Of a DNA stretch of 11,601 nt, positions 5,730-11,601 are shown piece after piece. Source of the DNA: Cyanobacteriota bacterium (GTDB lineage: Bacteria > Cyanobacteriota > Cyanobacteriia > PCC-6307 > Cyanobiaceae); the NCBI GenBank assembly GCA_026389255.1, contig JAPLIF010000069.1, positions 1 through 11,601 on the forward strand, in the 5' to 3' direction. Below the pieces are notes generated by a model. That model ran no database searches. It was not told where the DNA came from and saw only the letters and a program-made list of their open reading frames with translations. Every line of letters begins with the position of its first letter. Position 1 is the first letter of the stretch. The position numbers and the translations under genes are program-made.

Positions 5730-7562
5730 GTGAAGTTGCTCGGCAGGAGTAAGACCTATCAGCAGCTGAGAGCCCTAATGGCCTTTCTGCCGCAGCAACG
5801 CATGCGCCAGCTCCAGTGGTTGGTGCCATTTTCGATTATACCTGGATTGCTTGATCTGCTTTCAGTCGCTGTCATTGCCCGTTTGATGGGAGCCCTGGTT
5901 GGGCACAAATTGGATGACCGTTTGCCTGGAATTAAGGTGTTTGGCGGTGATCAGGTTGACCAGAGTTTATGGCTGATCTTCATGTTTGTTGTGTTGGCGT
6001 GGCTCGCCTCGTTCAGCAAGCTTGGATTGCAGTTTTTTCAACAGCGCTTGACCGCCAGGGTTTGGATTGATCTCTCCAACCGCATCCACGCCAATGTGTT
6101 GGCTCAAGGCTACGAATATCACCTTTCCAAAAGTACGTCTAAGTTGTCTACAATGGTACTTAGCCACATCAAAAAAACTTCAAATTCCGTTGTTAATCCC
6201 CTTCTTAAAATGGTGGGGAGTATCTTCTCCATCCTTTTGCTTTCCATTGGAATATTGATCATTGGCCGCGGCCCTGCCCTGATCTTGATTGCATGTCTTT
6301 TGGGGGCTTATGTGCTTCTTTCCCAGTCGATTACCCCCTATTTGCGTCATAACTCCAGGCAAAAGATCAGGTTGGAGTCCTTGACGGCCCATATTTTATT
6401 TGAGTCCCTGGGTTCCATTCGGGACATCAAACTTACCGCCTCCGAAGATCACTTCCGCCGGGCCTTTGTCAATACCGGTGAACGGGCCAAGGGCCACGCC
6501 TGGGTGGCGGAGATTCTGCCGATTATCCCGCGCATGCTGATTGAGCCCCTTGGCATCACCCTGATCTTTTTGTTGGGCGCCGTTCCCCCGCTTCTGCGGG
6601 GTGACCGCTCCGACATTCTCTCCATCCTGCCCTTTATGGCGTCCCTCTCGGTGGCGGCCCTCAGGCTTACCCCGCCCTTGCAGGACTTTTTTGCTTCCCT
6701 CAATCAACTGCGGGGTGGTCTGCCGGTGATTGATTCCACCCTGGAATACCTGAGCTTGCCGGCGGGGCTCCCCGTGCTGGGTGACCCTGATGTGCCCAGT
6801 CCGGCCGGTGTGTTTCCCTCCCGAAGCATTGCCCTAGAGGATGTCTGGTATGCCTATCCAGGATCGTCGGATTGGGTGCTGCGGGGTGTCGATCTCACGA
6901 TTCCAGTGGGTTCCAGGGTGGCGTTTGTCGGGGCTACCGGTAGCGGTAAGACCACGACGGCCCAGATTCTTCTGGCCCTGTTGCAACCGGGTAAGGGTCA
7001 CCTCAATCTCGATGGCATCGCCGTTTCCAACAACGACATTCCCGCCTGGCAGGCTTCCTGCTCCCAGGTGCCCCAGTTCATCAACCTTCTTGACGCCAGC
7101 GTGCTGGAAAACGTCGCTTTCGGTAAAGACGTCGAATTGATTGATCAGCGGGCGGTGTGGGAGGCCCTGGAGGCGGCCCAGCTTGATGAATTCGTCAGTG
7201 AGTTGCCCTATGGACTGCACACTCCAATTGGCGAAAACGGTTTACAGCTGTCCGGTGGACAACGGCAGCGCCTGGCCTTGGCCCGTTCGTTCTATCGCCA
7301 TGCGCGATTTTTATTGCTGGATGAGGCCACCAGCGCCCTGGATAATCGTACTGAGAGTGACATTATTGAGGCCCTTGAGGTCATCGGGCGCCGTTGCACT
7401 ACCGTGGTCATAGCCCATCGACTTTCCACGGTGATGCGCTGTGATCGTATTTATGAATTTGAGGCCGGACGCGTCAAGGCCTTTGGTACTTATCAAGAGT
7501 TGCAGAAACGTTCCGATACTTTCCGAGATCTTGCTGGTTTGGAAAGGAAGCTGGTGGGCTGA
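5730..7562 (+). CDS. ABC exporter / flippase, fused permease and ATPase (PglK/MsbA type)
   Basis: A 610-residue half-transporter, expected to dimerise in the inner membrane and export or flip a hydrophobic substrate. Residues about 30-320 form the membrane domain, with hydrophobic segments near 31-54, 80-105, 160-200 and 270-310. The ATPase domain holds Walker A GATGSGKTT (401-409), Q-loop Gln449, signature LSGGQ (507-511), Walker B FLLLDEATSALD with Asp531 and Glu532, and H-loop His563; all catalytic residues are present. The neighbouring glycosyltransferase, Kdo and EpsG-like genes suggest a lipid-linked saccharide substrate (inference). GTG 5730 is the best start; the first in-frame ATG, at 5778, would cost 16 residues. 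Oddity: the part encoding the middle of the membrane domain (about 6120-6240) is only about 35-42% GC, against over 60% around it. kdsA begins 40 bp downstream. Confidence 0.9.
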   Translation: MKLLGRSKTYQQLRALMAFLPQQRMRQLQWLVPFSIIPGLLDLLSVAVIARLMGALVGHKLDDRLPGIKVFGGDQVDQSLWLIFMFVVLAWLASFSKLGLQFFQQRLTARVWIDLSNRIHANVLAQGYEYHLSKSTSKLSTMVLSHIKKTSNSVVNPLLKMVGSIFSILLLSIGILIIGRGPALILIACLLGAYVLLSQSITPYLRHNSRQKIRLESLTAHILFESLGSIRDIKLTASEDHFRRAFVNTGERAKGHAWVAEILPIIPRMLIEPLGITLIFLLGAVPPLLRGDRSDILSILPFMASLSVAALRLTPPLQDFFASLNQLRGGLPVIDSTLEYLSLPAGLPVLGDPDVPSPAGVFPSRSIALEDVWYAYPGSSDWVLRGVDLTIPVGSRVAFVGATGSGKTTTAQILLALLQPGKGHLNLDGIAVSNNDIPAWQASCSQVPQFINLLDASVLENVAFGKDVELIDQRAVWEALEAAQLDEFVSELPYGLHTPIGENGLQLSGGQRQRLALARSFYRHARFLLLDEATSALDNRTESDIIEALEVIGRRCTTVVIAHRLSTVMRCDRIYEFEAGRVKAFGTYQELQKRSDTFRDLAGLERKLVG

Positions 7563-7602
7563 TGTGTAAGATTTGACGACCCATAATTCTCCAGGCGTTC
7601 CG

Positions 7603-8412
7603 ATGTCTATGACTTTGGTGGCTGGTCCCTGTGTTATCGAGAACGCAGACCTCGTTTATTCTATTGCCGCCAGGGTGAAGGCCATCTGTGAACCGCTGGG
7701 GATTGACTACATCTTCAAGGCCAGCTTCGACAAGGCCAATCGAAGTTCGGGGAGTTCCTTTCGGGGTCCTGGGTTTGAGGAGGGGTTGGCGGTATTGGCC
7801 GAGGTGAAACGGCGCTATGGACTGCGGGTGCTCACGGACATTCATGAAAGCCATCAGGCCGCACCCGTGGCTGAGGTGGTCGATGTGTTGCAGATCCCCG
7901 CCTTTCTCTGTCGCCAGAGCGATTTGCTCCTGGCCGCCGCTGCTGCCACCCGGGGCACCGACAAGGTGATCAATGTCAAAAAGGGCCAGTTTCTGGCCCC
8001 CTGGGATATGGAGCAGGTGGTGAAAAAGTTGCGCGATGCCGGCGCGGACCATATCTGGCTCACCGAGCGCGGCAACAGCTTTGGTTACAACACCTTGGTG
8101 GTGGATTACCGCAGCCTGCCCCAACTCCAGGCCCTCGGTTGCCCGGTGATTTTCGATGCCACCCATTCGGTGCAGCAGCCCGGTGGACGGGGCACCAACA
8201 GCGGCGGCCAGAGGGAGTTCGTTGCCCCCCTCGCCCGGGCGGCGGTTGCCGTGGGTGTGGACGGACTTTTCCTTGAGGTCCATCCCGATCCTGAGAATGC
8301 CCTCAGCGATGGACCCAACATGGTGCCGTTGCACCGGCTGGAGGCTCTCCTGACCCAGTTGATGGCGATTCGGGCGACGCTCTCGGCGGGACTTGCAGAA
8401 AGTGTGATCTGA
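7603..8412 (+). CDS. kdsA: 3-deoxy-8-phosphooctulonate synthase (Kdo-8-phosphate synthase)
   Basis: Condenses phosphoenolpyruvate with arabinose 5-phosphate to give Kdo 8-phosphate, the committed step to the acidic sugar Kdo; cytoplasmic TIM barrel. Seen: LVAGPCVIE at the N-terminus, [50 protein letters not shown] and [15 protein letters not shown]. Cys10 in AGPC, His in DATHS, Glu in FLEVH and Asp in ALSD match the metal site of the metal-dependent class (Aquifex Cys11, His185, Glu222, Asp233). The metal-independent E. coli type has Asn in place of the Cys. ATG 7603 gives 269 residues and places Cys10 almost exactly as in Aquifex. A TTG at 7573 would add ten residues. The Shine-Dalgarno is weak. 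It lies 40 bp after the ABC gene and 6 bp before kdsC, in one operon. Confidence 0.95.
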   Translation: MSMTLVAGPCVIENADLVYSIAARVKAICEPLGIDYIFKASFDKANRSSGSSFRGPGFEEGLAVLAEVKRRYGLRVLTDIHESHQAAPVAEVVDVLQIPAFLCRQSDLLLAAAAATRGTDKVINVKKGQFLAPWDMEQVVKKLRDAGADHIWLTERGNSFGYNTLVVDYRSLPQLQALGCPVIFDATHSVQQPGGRGTNSGGQREFVAPLARAAVAVGVDGLFLEVHPDPENALSDGPNMVPLHRLEALLTQLMAIRATLSAGLAESVI

Positions 8413-8418
8413 GCCGAG

Positions 8419-8997
8419 GTGGCCGTTTCGCTCCTACGCCTCTGGCGCCATCAATGGGCTGCTCGCTGCAGCCACAACGCCCTCCGCCGCCTGAGGTTGC
8501 TCATCCTTGATGTGGATGGTGTGCTCACCGACGGCGGGTTATGGACCACCGAAACCGGTGAAGTGCTCAAACGCTTCGATGTGCGCGACGGCCTCGGCAT
8601 CCATCTGTTGCAGCAGGCGGGTCTGGAGGTGGCGTTTCTCAGTGGAGGCAAGGGCGGCGCCACCGAGCAACGGGCCCGCTATCTGGGAATTCGTCATGTG
8701 CTGACCGGGGTCAAGGACAAACCCGCCGCCCTCACCGCACTGCAACGCACTTTGGCGATTTCGCCTGGGGAATGTGCCTTTGTGGGGGATGACCTCAACG
8801 ATCTGGCGGTTCGCCCGGTGGTGGGTCTATTGATCTGTCCAGCCGATGGGGTGGCGCCCCTGCGGGCCCGGGCCGATTGGGTCTTGGATCGCAACGGTGG
8901 TGACGGCGCTGTGCGCCGTCTGGCGGAGGCGATCCTTCAGGCCCGAGGCGACTGGGACCGCTTAGCCCGCTCGGGCTGGAGGGGACGCAATGATTGA
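8419..8997 (+). CDS. kdsC: Kdo-8-phosphate phosphatase (HAD family)
   Basis: Hydrolyses Kdo 8-phosphate to Kdo and phosphate, following KdsA. The 192-residue product has HAD motif I LLILDVDGVLTDG with nucleophile Asp31 and acid-base Asp33, motif II reading FLSGGKGG (73-80), Lys101 as the likely motif III lysine, and motif IV FVGDDLNDL (121-129). The short capless HAD-IIIA layout with VLKRFDVRDGLGI is characteristic of KdsC. Motif II has Gly77 where E. coli KdsC has arginine (TGR). The GTG start lies 6 bp after the kdsA stop, and its end overlaps the next gene by 8 bp, which indicates coupled translation. Related HAD phosphatases acting on nonulosonate sugars look similar, but the adjacent kdsA makes Kdo phosphate the best substrate. 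Confidence 0.9.
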   Translation: MAVSLLRLWRHQWAARCSHNALRRLRLLILDVDGVLTDGGLWTTETGEVLKRFDVRDGLGIHLLQQAGLEVAFLSGGKGGATEQRARYLGIRHVLTGVKDKPAALTALQRTLAISPGECAFVGDDLNDLAVRPVVGLLICPADGVAPLRARADWVLDRNGGDGAVRRLAEAILQARGDWDRLARSGWRGRND

Positions 8998-10093
8998 AAC
9001 CGGCCGACTGGGCCGCTGGCTGCAGCAGGTTCTGGTGGCCGCCAACAGGCGGCCACCCCTGGATGGGCTGGTAGGTCTCGAGCGCGATCAGTGGCAGTCG
9101 TTGGCGGCCTACCGAGGGCTCGTGCACCAGGCGTTCCGAAGCGAGCCCTTGGCCCCCCAGGTCAGTTCCGACTATTGGCAAGACGGTGCTTTCACCAATG
9201 CGAAGGCGCAGCCGGCTTTCTTCAATCCGGCCCTGCGTGAGAGGGAGAACTCCTCCCATCATTACGGTCACGATGTCCAGCTGAAACGTCATGCCGGCTT
9301 GCCCCTGATCGGCCCCCAACTGCCGTGGGTGTTGGAGCACGGGCTCAAGGTGAGTCGCAACGCCAGCTTCGAGAGCCCCAAGGCCTGGATGCGGGGCTAC
9401 CTCTGCATGGGCCCCCTGCGCGCCCGTTGGTTGCGCGAGCGCTATCGGCTGCCGGCGGTTCCCATCGGTCCCTGGATCCTTTACGCCAGACCCGTGTTGG
9501 AGGCCACCGCCATGGACTGCTTGCGTCTCCAGCTCGGCCCCACCCTGTTGGTGGTGCTGGCCCACAGTTGGGATCGGGTCGAGCGACGCATGGACCTGGG
9601 CGCCTGCATCGCCACCGTGGCCGGTGTGGCCCGCAGGGGGGGCTATCGCCGGGTGATCTGGTTGCGGCACTGGAAGGACCCGGAACTCGAAGGCCTGCCC
9701 GCAGATTGGCTTGTGGCCTGCAATGGCCATCGCTCCAATCCCTGGTTCCTGGATTCGCTGCGAACCCTGATCGAACTCAGTGACGGTTTGGCCAGCAACG
9801 CCTTCGGCACCCATCTCGGCTATGGCGTCGCCCTGGGGCGGCGTCTGCACTGGATTCCGGTGGCGGTTGAGCAGGATCTCGTCCGTCTGTCGCCCGAGAA
9901 ACTCACCGAGGAGCAAGAAGAATGGCAGGAGCGCCAGCGGCTGTCGGCCGAGTTGCGCGAGCGGCTGGACGGCGGCGATGGGGCGGCGGCCGTGCGGGAA
10001 CTGCTGGATCCCTACTGGGGGTTTGATGCCATCAAGGACCCGGCGGCCCTGGCCCGGGTGCTGCGGGGGCGGAGGCTGGCGGATGTTCGCTGA
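8990..10093 (+). CDS. Unrecognised protein, 367 residues, GT-B-like C-terminus, in polysaccharide operon
   Basis: I cannot name this family. ATG 8990 overlaps the kdsC stop and has a good ribosome site, GGAGGGG at 8978-8984, 5 nt upstream. The protein is cytosolic-looking and rich in Arg and Trp. The N-terminal part holds PPLDGLVGLERDQWQSLAAY and SSHHYGHDVQLKRH. The middle has a conserved-looking NASFESPKAWMRGYLCMGPL and VPIGPWILYARPVLE, then a beta-rich LLVVLAHSWDRVERR and VIWLRHWKDPE. The C-terminal ELSDGLASNAFGTHLGYGVA (about 263-282) resembles the donor-binding region of GT-B enzymes that act on surface glycans, where a 'SD...N..GTH.GYA...G' pattern recurs. A sugar- or polyol-phosphate transferase is the best guess, not an assignment. 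The tail (about 300-367) is charged and probably helical. It overlaps the following membrane-protein gene by 11 bp, so the two are probably translated together. Confidence 0.8.
   Translation: MIETGRLGRWLQQVLVAANRRPPLDGLVGLERDQWQSLAAYRGLVHQAFRSEPLAPQVSSDYWQDGAFTNAKAQPAFFNPALRERENSSHHYGHDVQLKRHAGLPLIGPQLPWVLEHGLKVSRNASFESPKAWMRGYLCMGPLRARWLRERYRLPAVPIGPWILYARPVLEATAMDCLRLQLGPTLLVVLAHSWDRVERRMDLGACIATVAGVARRGGYRRVIWLRHWKDPELEGLPADWLVACNGHRSNPWFLDSLRTLIELSDGLASNAFGTHLGYGVALGRRLHWIPVAVEQDLVRLSPEKLTEEQEEWQERQRLSAELRERLDGGDGAAAVRELLDPYWGFDAIKDPAALARVLRGRRLADVR
10071..10075 (+). promoter_or_regulatory. Ribosome binding site deciding the first EpsG-like start
   Basis: GGAGG at 10071-10075 sits 7 nt before the ATG at 10083. 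This favours 10083 over the much longer upstream opening that begins at 9780 and overlaps the preceding gene, and over an internal ATG at 10152. Confidence 0.7.
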
Positions 10094-11351
10094 GTCGGCT
10101 GTCCTAGGGGCTGTTTTCCCGACCGGAGCTCCCTATCGGATTGATCAGGTGATGGCGGCCCCCGGTGCTATGGCGGTTCTGTTCCTGGGACAGGTTCTGG
10201 CGGCGGCGTTGCTCTCCAGATGGGCCGTTTCCGGAGGGGGCCGCCGGCTTTGGGGACGGGCCATCGCCGGGCTGTTGCTGGCTCAGGTGGCGCTGTTCTT
10301 CACCCTGGCCAGCTGGGGAACCAGCGACATCACCAAGTTGAGCCACTTCCTGAGCTTTGATCGCTCTGCCATCAAGGGTGAACCCTTTTGGCTGTTGGTG
10401 TCTCCCCTGATCGTGGCCCTGCCGTTCCGCATGGCCACGGTCCATGGGCTGGTGGCGGCGGGCTATGGGGCGGCGGCGCTTCTGTTGGCGCGCCACTGGC
10501 GGGCCTGGAGCTGGGCCGGCTGGTGGGTCCTGCTGATCTGTTGCAGTCCATTGCTGCGGGGCTTCATGCAGAACTCCCATTCACGGCAGGCCCTCTCGAC
10601 GCTGCTGCTACTGCCGGTTTTGCTCTGGGCGGGTCGCATGGCCCGGGTGCCCCGGCCCATGCTTGTCGTCTTGCCCCTCTGGGGGCTCACGTGCCACACC
10701 ACCGCCCTCTTCACCTTGCTGCTGGCCCTGTTACCCAGGTTGCCCGGGATGGCGACCTGGCCAGCGGGTTCGGTCCGCTGGTTTCAGAACCCATGGCGGG
10801 CTGCTCCCTGGAGGGTTCTGGCCCTGGCCCTGGGGGGGCTGATCGTTGTTGGGGTGCTGGCAGGCCACTGGGCCTGGGAACTGGTTCCCATGCTGCGGTC
10901 CAAGTTGGACAGCTACTGGTCCCAGCAGGGTTATGCCAATTCCTATCCCCTCGCTGCAGCGGTGGGGCGTCTGCAGCTGGCCATGGCCATCGGGGTGGTC
11001 CTCACCTGTCAGCAACGGCATGTGGGGCCGGCCCGGTTCCTGGCCTGTGACCGCAGTCGCCAACTGGTGCTCTACAGCTTGGTTTATGGGCTGGTGGAGG
11101 GGGCCCTGGCCCTGGGCCTGGTGCCCCAGATCACCAGCCGCCTGGCCGATCCGGCGGGGTTTTTCCTGTTGATCGTCTGGCTGGCCTGGCTGGAGCACTA
11201 CCGCTGCCTTTGGGCGGCCCTGCCGGCTCTGCTCGTCACCCTGGATTATTGGCTGGTGGAGCGATTGGCCGGTTCCCAGACCCTCCATTGCGGTAGCAAC
11301 GACACTTTTTTTTGCGTTCCGGATCGCTGGCCCTGGCAAGTGCGCTACTGA
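10083..11351 (+). CDS. EpsG/Wzy-like polytopic membrane protein (polysaccharide polymerase candidate), copy 1
   Basis: A 422-residue inner-membrane protein with roughly ten hydrophobic segments, for example near 28-48, 59-78, 102-116, 121-137, 142-156, 168-184, 192-217, 246-262, 296-309, 326-348 and 357-385. Features shared with EpsG-type exopolysaccharide polymerases are the early loop ASWGTSDITKLSHF (77-90), the SRQALSTLLLLP segment (167-178) with Arg168-Gln169, and a conserved-looking histidine in TCHTTALF (203-210). EpsG-like proteins are thought to polymerise or assemble repeat units in the membrane. The role here is inferred from topology and from the adjoining glycosyltransferase, flippase and Kdo genes. 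Its start overlaps the previous gene by 11 bp. A T8 run at 11306-11313 lies near the 3' end. A homologous gene follows 9 bp after the stop. Confidence 0.8.
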   Translation: MFAESAVLGAVFPTGAPYRIDQVMAAPGAMAVLFLGQVLAAALLSRWAVSGGGRRLWGRAIAGLLLAQVALFFTLASWGTSDITKLSHFLSFDRSAIKGEPFWLLVSPLIVALPFRMATVHGLVAAGYGAAALLLARHWRAWSWAGWWVLLICCSPLLRGFMQNSHSRQALSTLLLLPVLLWAGRMARVPRPMLVVLPLWGLTCHTTALFTLLLALLPRLPGMATWPAGSVRWFQNPWRAAPWRVLALALGGLIVVGVLAGHWAWELVPMLRSKLDSYWSQQGYANSYPLAAAVGRLQLAMAIGVVLTCQQRHVGPARFLACDRSRQLVLYSLVYGLVEGALALGLVPQITSRLADPAGFFLLIVWLAWLEHYRCLWAALPALLVTLDYWLVERLAGSQTLHCGSNDTFFCVPDRWPWQVRY

Positions 11352-11360
11352 AGTTCTGTG

Positions 11361-11601
11361 ATGCCCTCGCCCCCCCCTTTCCCCCTCGTTGCTCCCTTCC
11401 GGATCGACCAGGTCACCCAGGCGCCCCAGCTGATGGCCGCCCTGTTTTGGGCCCAGGTGGCGCTGGCGCTGGCGATTCAGCTGACGGCGGTGCTGCGACG
11501 GCCGCGGCTGTGGTGGGCCGCTGTTGGGATGTTTTTAGGCCTGATCCTGATCTTCTTCACCCTGGCGAGTTGGGGCAACAGCGACACCACCCGCTTTTCC
11601 C
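11361..11601 (+). CDS. EpsG/Wzy-like membrane protein, copy 2 (3' end outside window)
   Basis: An open frame from ATG 11361 runs 80 codons to the window edge without a stop. It aligns with the start of the preceding gene: APFRIDQV (11-18) against APYRIDQV (16-23), and FFTLASWGNSDTTRFS (65-80) against FFTLASWGTSDITKLS (72-87), with two membrane segments between them at equivalent spacing. At the DNA level the FFTLASWG segments (10296-10334 and 11553-11591) match at 34 of 39 bases by eye. It is therefore a tandem paralogue with the same probable role in glycan polymerisation. A GTG at 11358 directly before the ATG is an alternative start. A C8 run (11370-11377) covers codons 4-6, and the N-terminus is proline-rich. 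It starts 9 bp after copy 1. Confidence 0.75.
   Translation, partial: MPSPPPFPLVAPFRIDQVTQAPQLMAALFWAQVALALAIQLTAVLRRPRLWWAAVGMFLGLILIFFTLASWGNSDTTRFS

Noticed and set aside
5711..5752. Tiny frame MFSPPGCEVARQE before and into the ABC gene as a leader peptide
   Set aside because: Only 13 codons, no ribosome site, no codon enrichment or terminator structure to suggest attenuation.
9780..10082. Upstream extension of EpsG-like copy 1 by 101 codons
   Set aside because: It overlaps the 8990 gene in another frame, is Arg/Trp/Cys-rich without similarity to the family N-terminus, and a GGAGG correctly spaced before ATG 10083 marks the real start.
1..11601. CRISPR arrays, tRNA or rRNA genes, insertion sequences, attachment sites
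   Set aside because: No regularly spaced repeats, cloverleaf-like sequence, transposase-like protein or terminal inverted repeats were seen on either strand.

Overview
The window reads as chromosomal DNA from a GC-rich cyanobacterium, most likely a Synechococcus/Cyanobium-type picocyanobacterium. Three things point there. The heme oxygenase has the cyanobacterial HO1 N-terminus (MSVALASQLREGTKKAH). The isocitrate dehydrogenase has the long form (476 residues) with the insertion typical of cyanobacteria. One copy of the cyanobacterial HIP1 octamer GCGATCGC is present. The genus is an inference. No RNA gene, CRISPR array or insertion sequence was seen, and no stretch over 300 bases lacks a gene.

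Layout. Positions 1-3021 hold three minus-strand housekeeping genes: icd (isocitrate dehydrogenase), then glf (UDP-galactopyranose mutase), then the 5' part of a glycolate oxidase Fe-S subunit (glcF-like) that runs off the left edge. A 177-209 bp divergent region containing a perfect inverted repeat separates icd from a small plus-strand gene of unknown function (3208-3675). Next is heme oxygenase ho1 (3860-4471), which appears broken: about 58 nt encoding a heme-pocket helix are missing, and the expected C-terminus survives out of frame at 4447-4515.

From 4571 to the right edge, every gene is on the plus strand and fits surface-polysaccharide synthesis: a GT-B glycosyltransferase (4571-5617); a PglK/MsbA-type ABC exporter or flippase whose membrane domain has an AT-rich patch (5730-7562); kdsA (7603-8412) and kdsC (8419-8997) for Kdo synthesis; an unrecognised 367-residue protein with a glycosyltransferase-like C-terminus (8990-10093); and two tandem, paralogous EpsG/Wzy-like polytopic membrane proteins (10083-11351 and 11361 onward, the second cut by the window edge). 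From kdsA rightward the genes are separated by 9 bp or less, or overlap by 8-11 bp, so they look like one translationally coupled operon.

How the genes may work together (inference). kdsA and kdsC supply Kdo or a related 3-deoxy-octulosonate. The glycosyltransferase and the 8990 protein build or modify a repeat unit, the ABC protein flips a lipid-linked intermediate, and the EpsG-like proteins polymerise or export it. glf on the other side of ho1 could supply UDP-galactofuranose to the same or another glycan. The most unusual observations are the deletion-frameshift in ho1, the tandem EpsG-like pair with T8 and C8 homopolymers at its junction, and a Kdo module built into a cyanobacterial polysaccharide operon.
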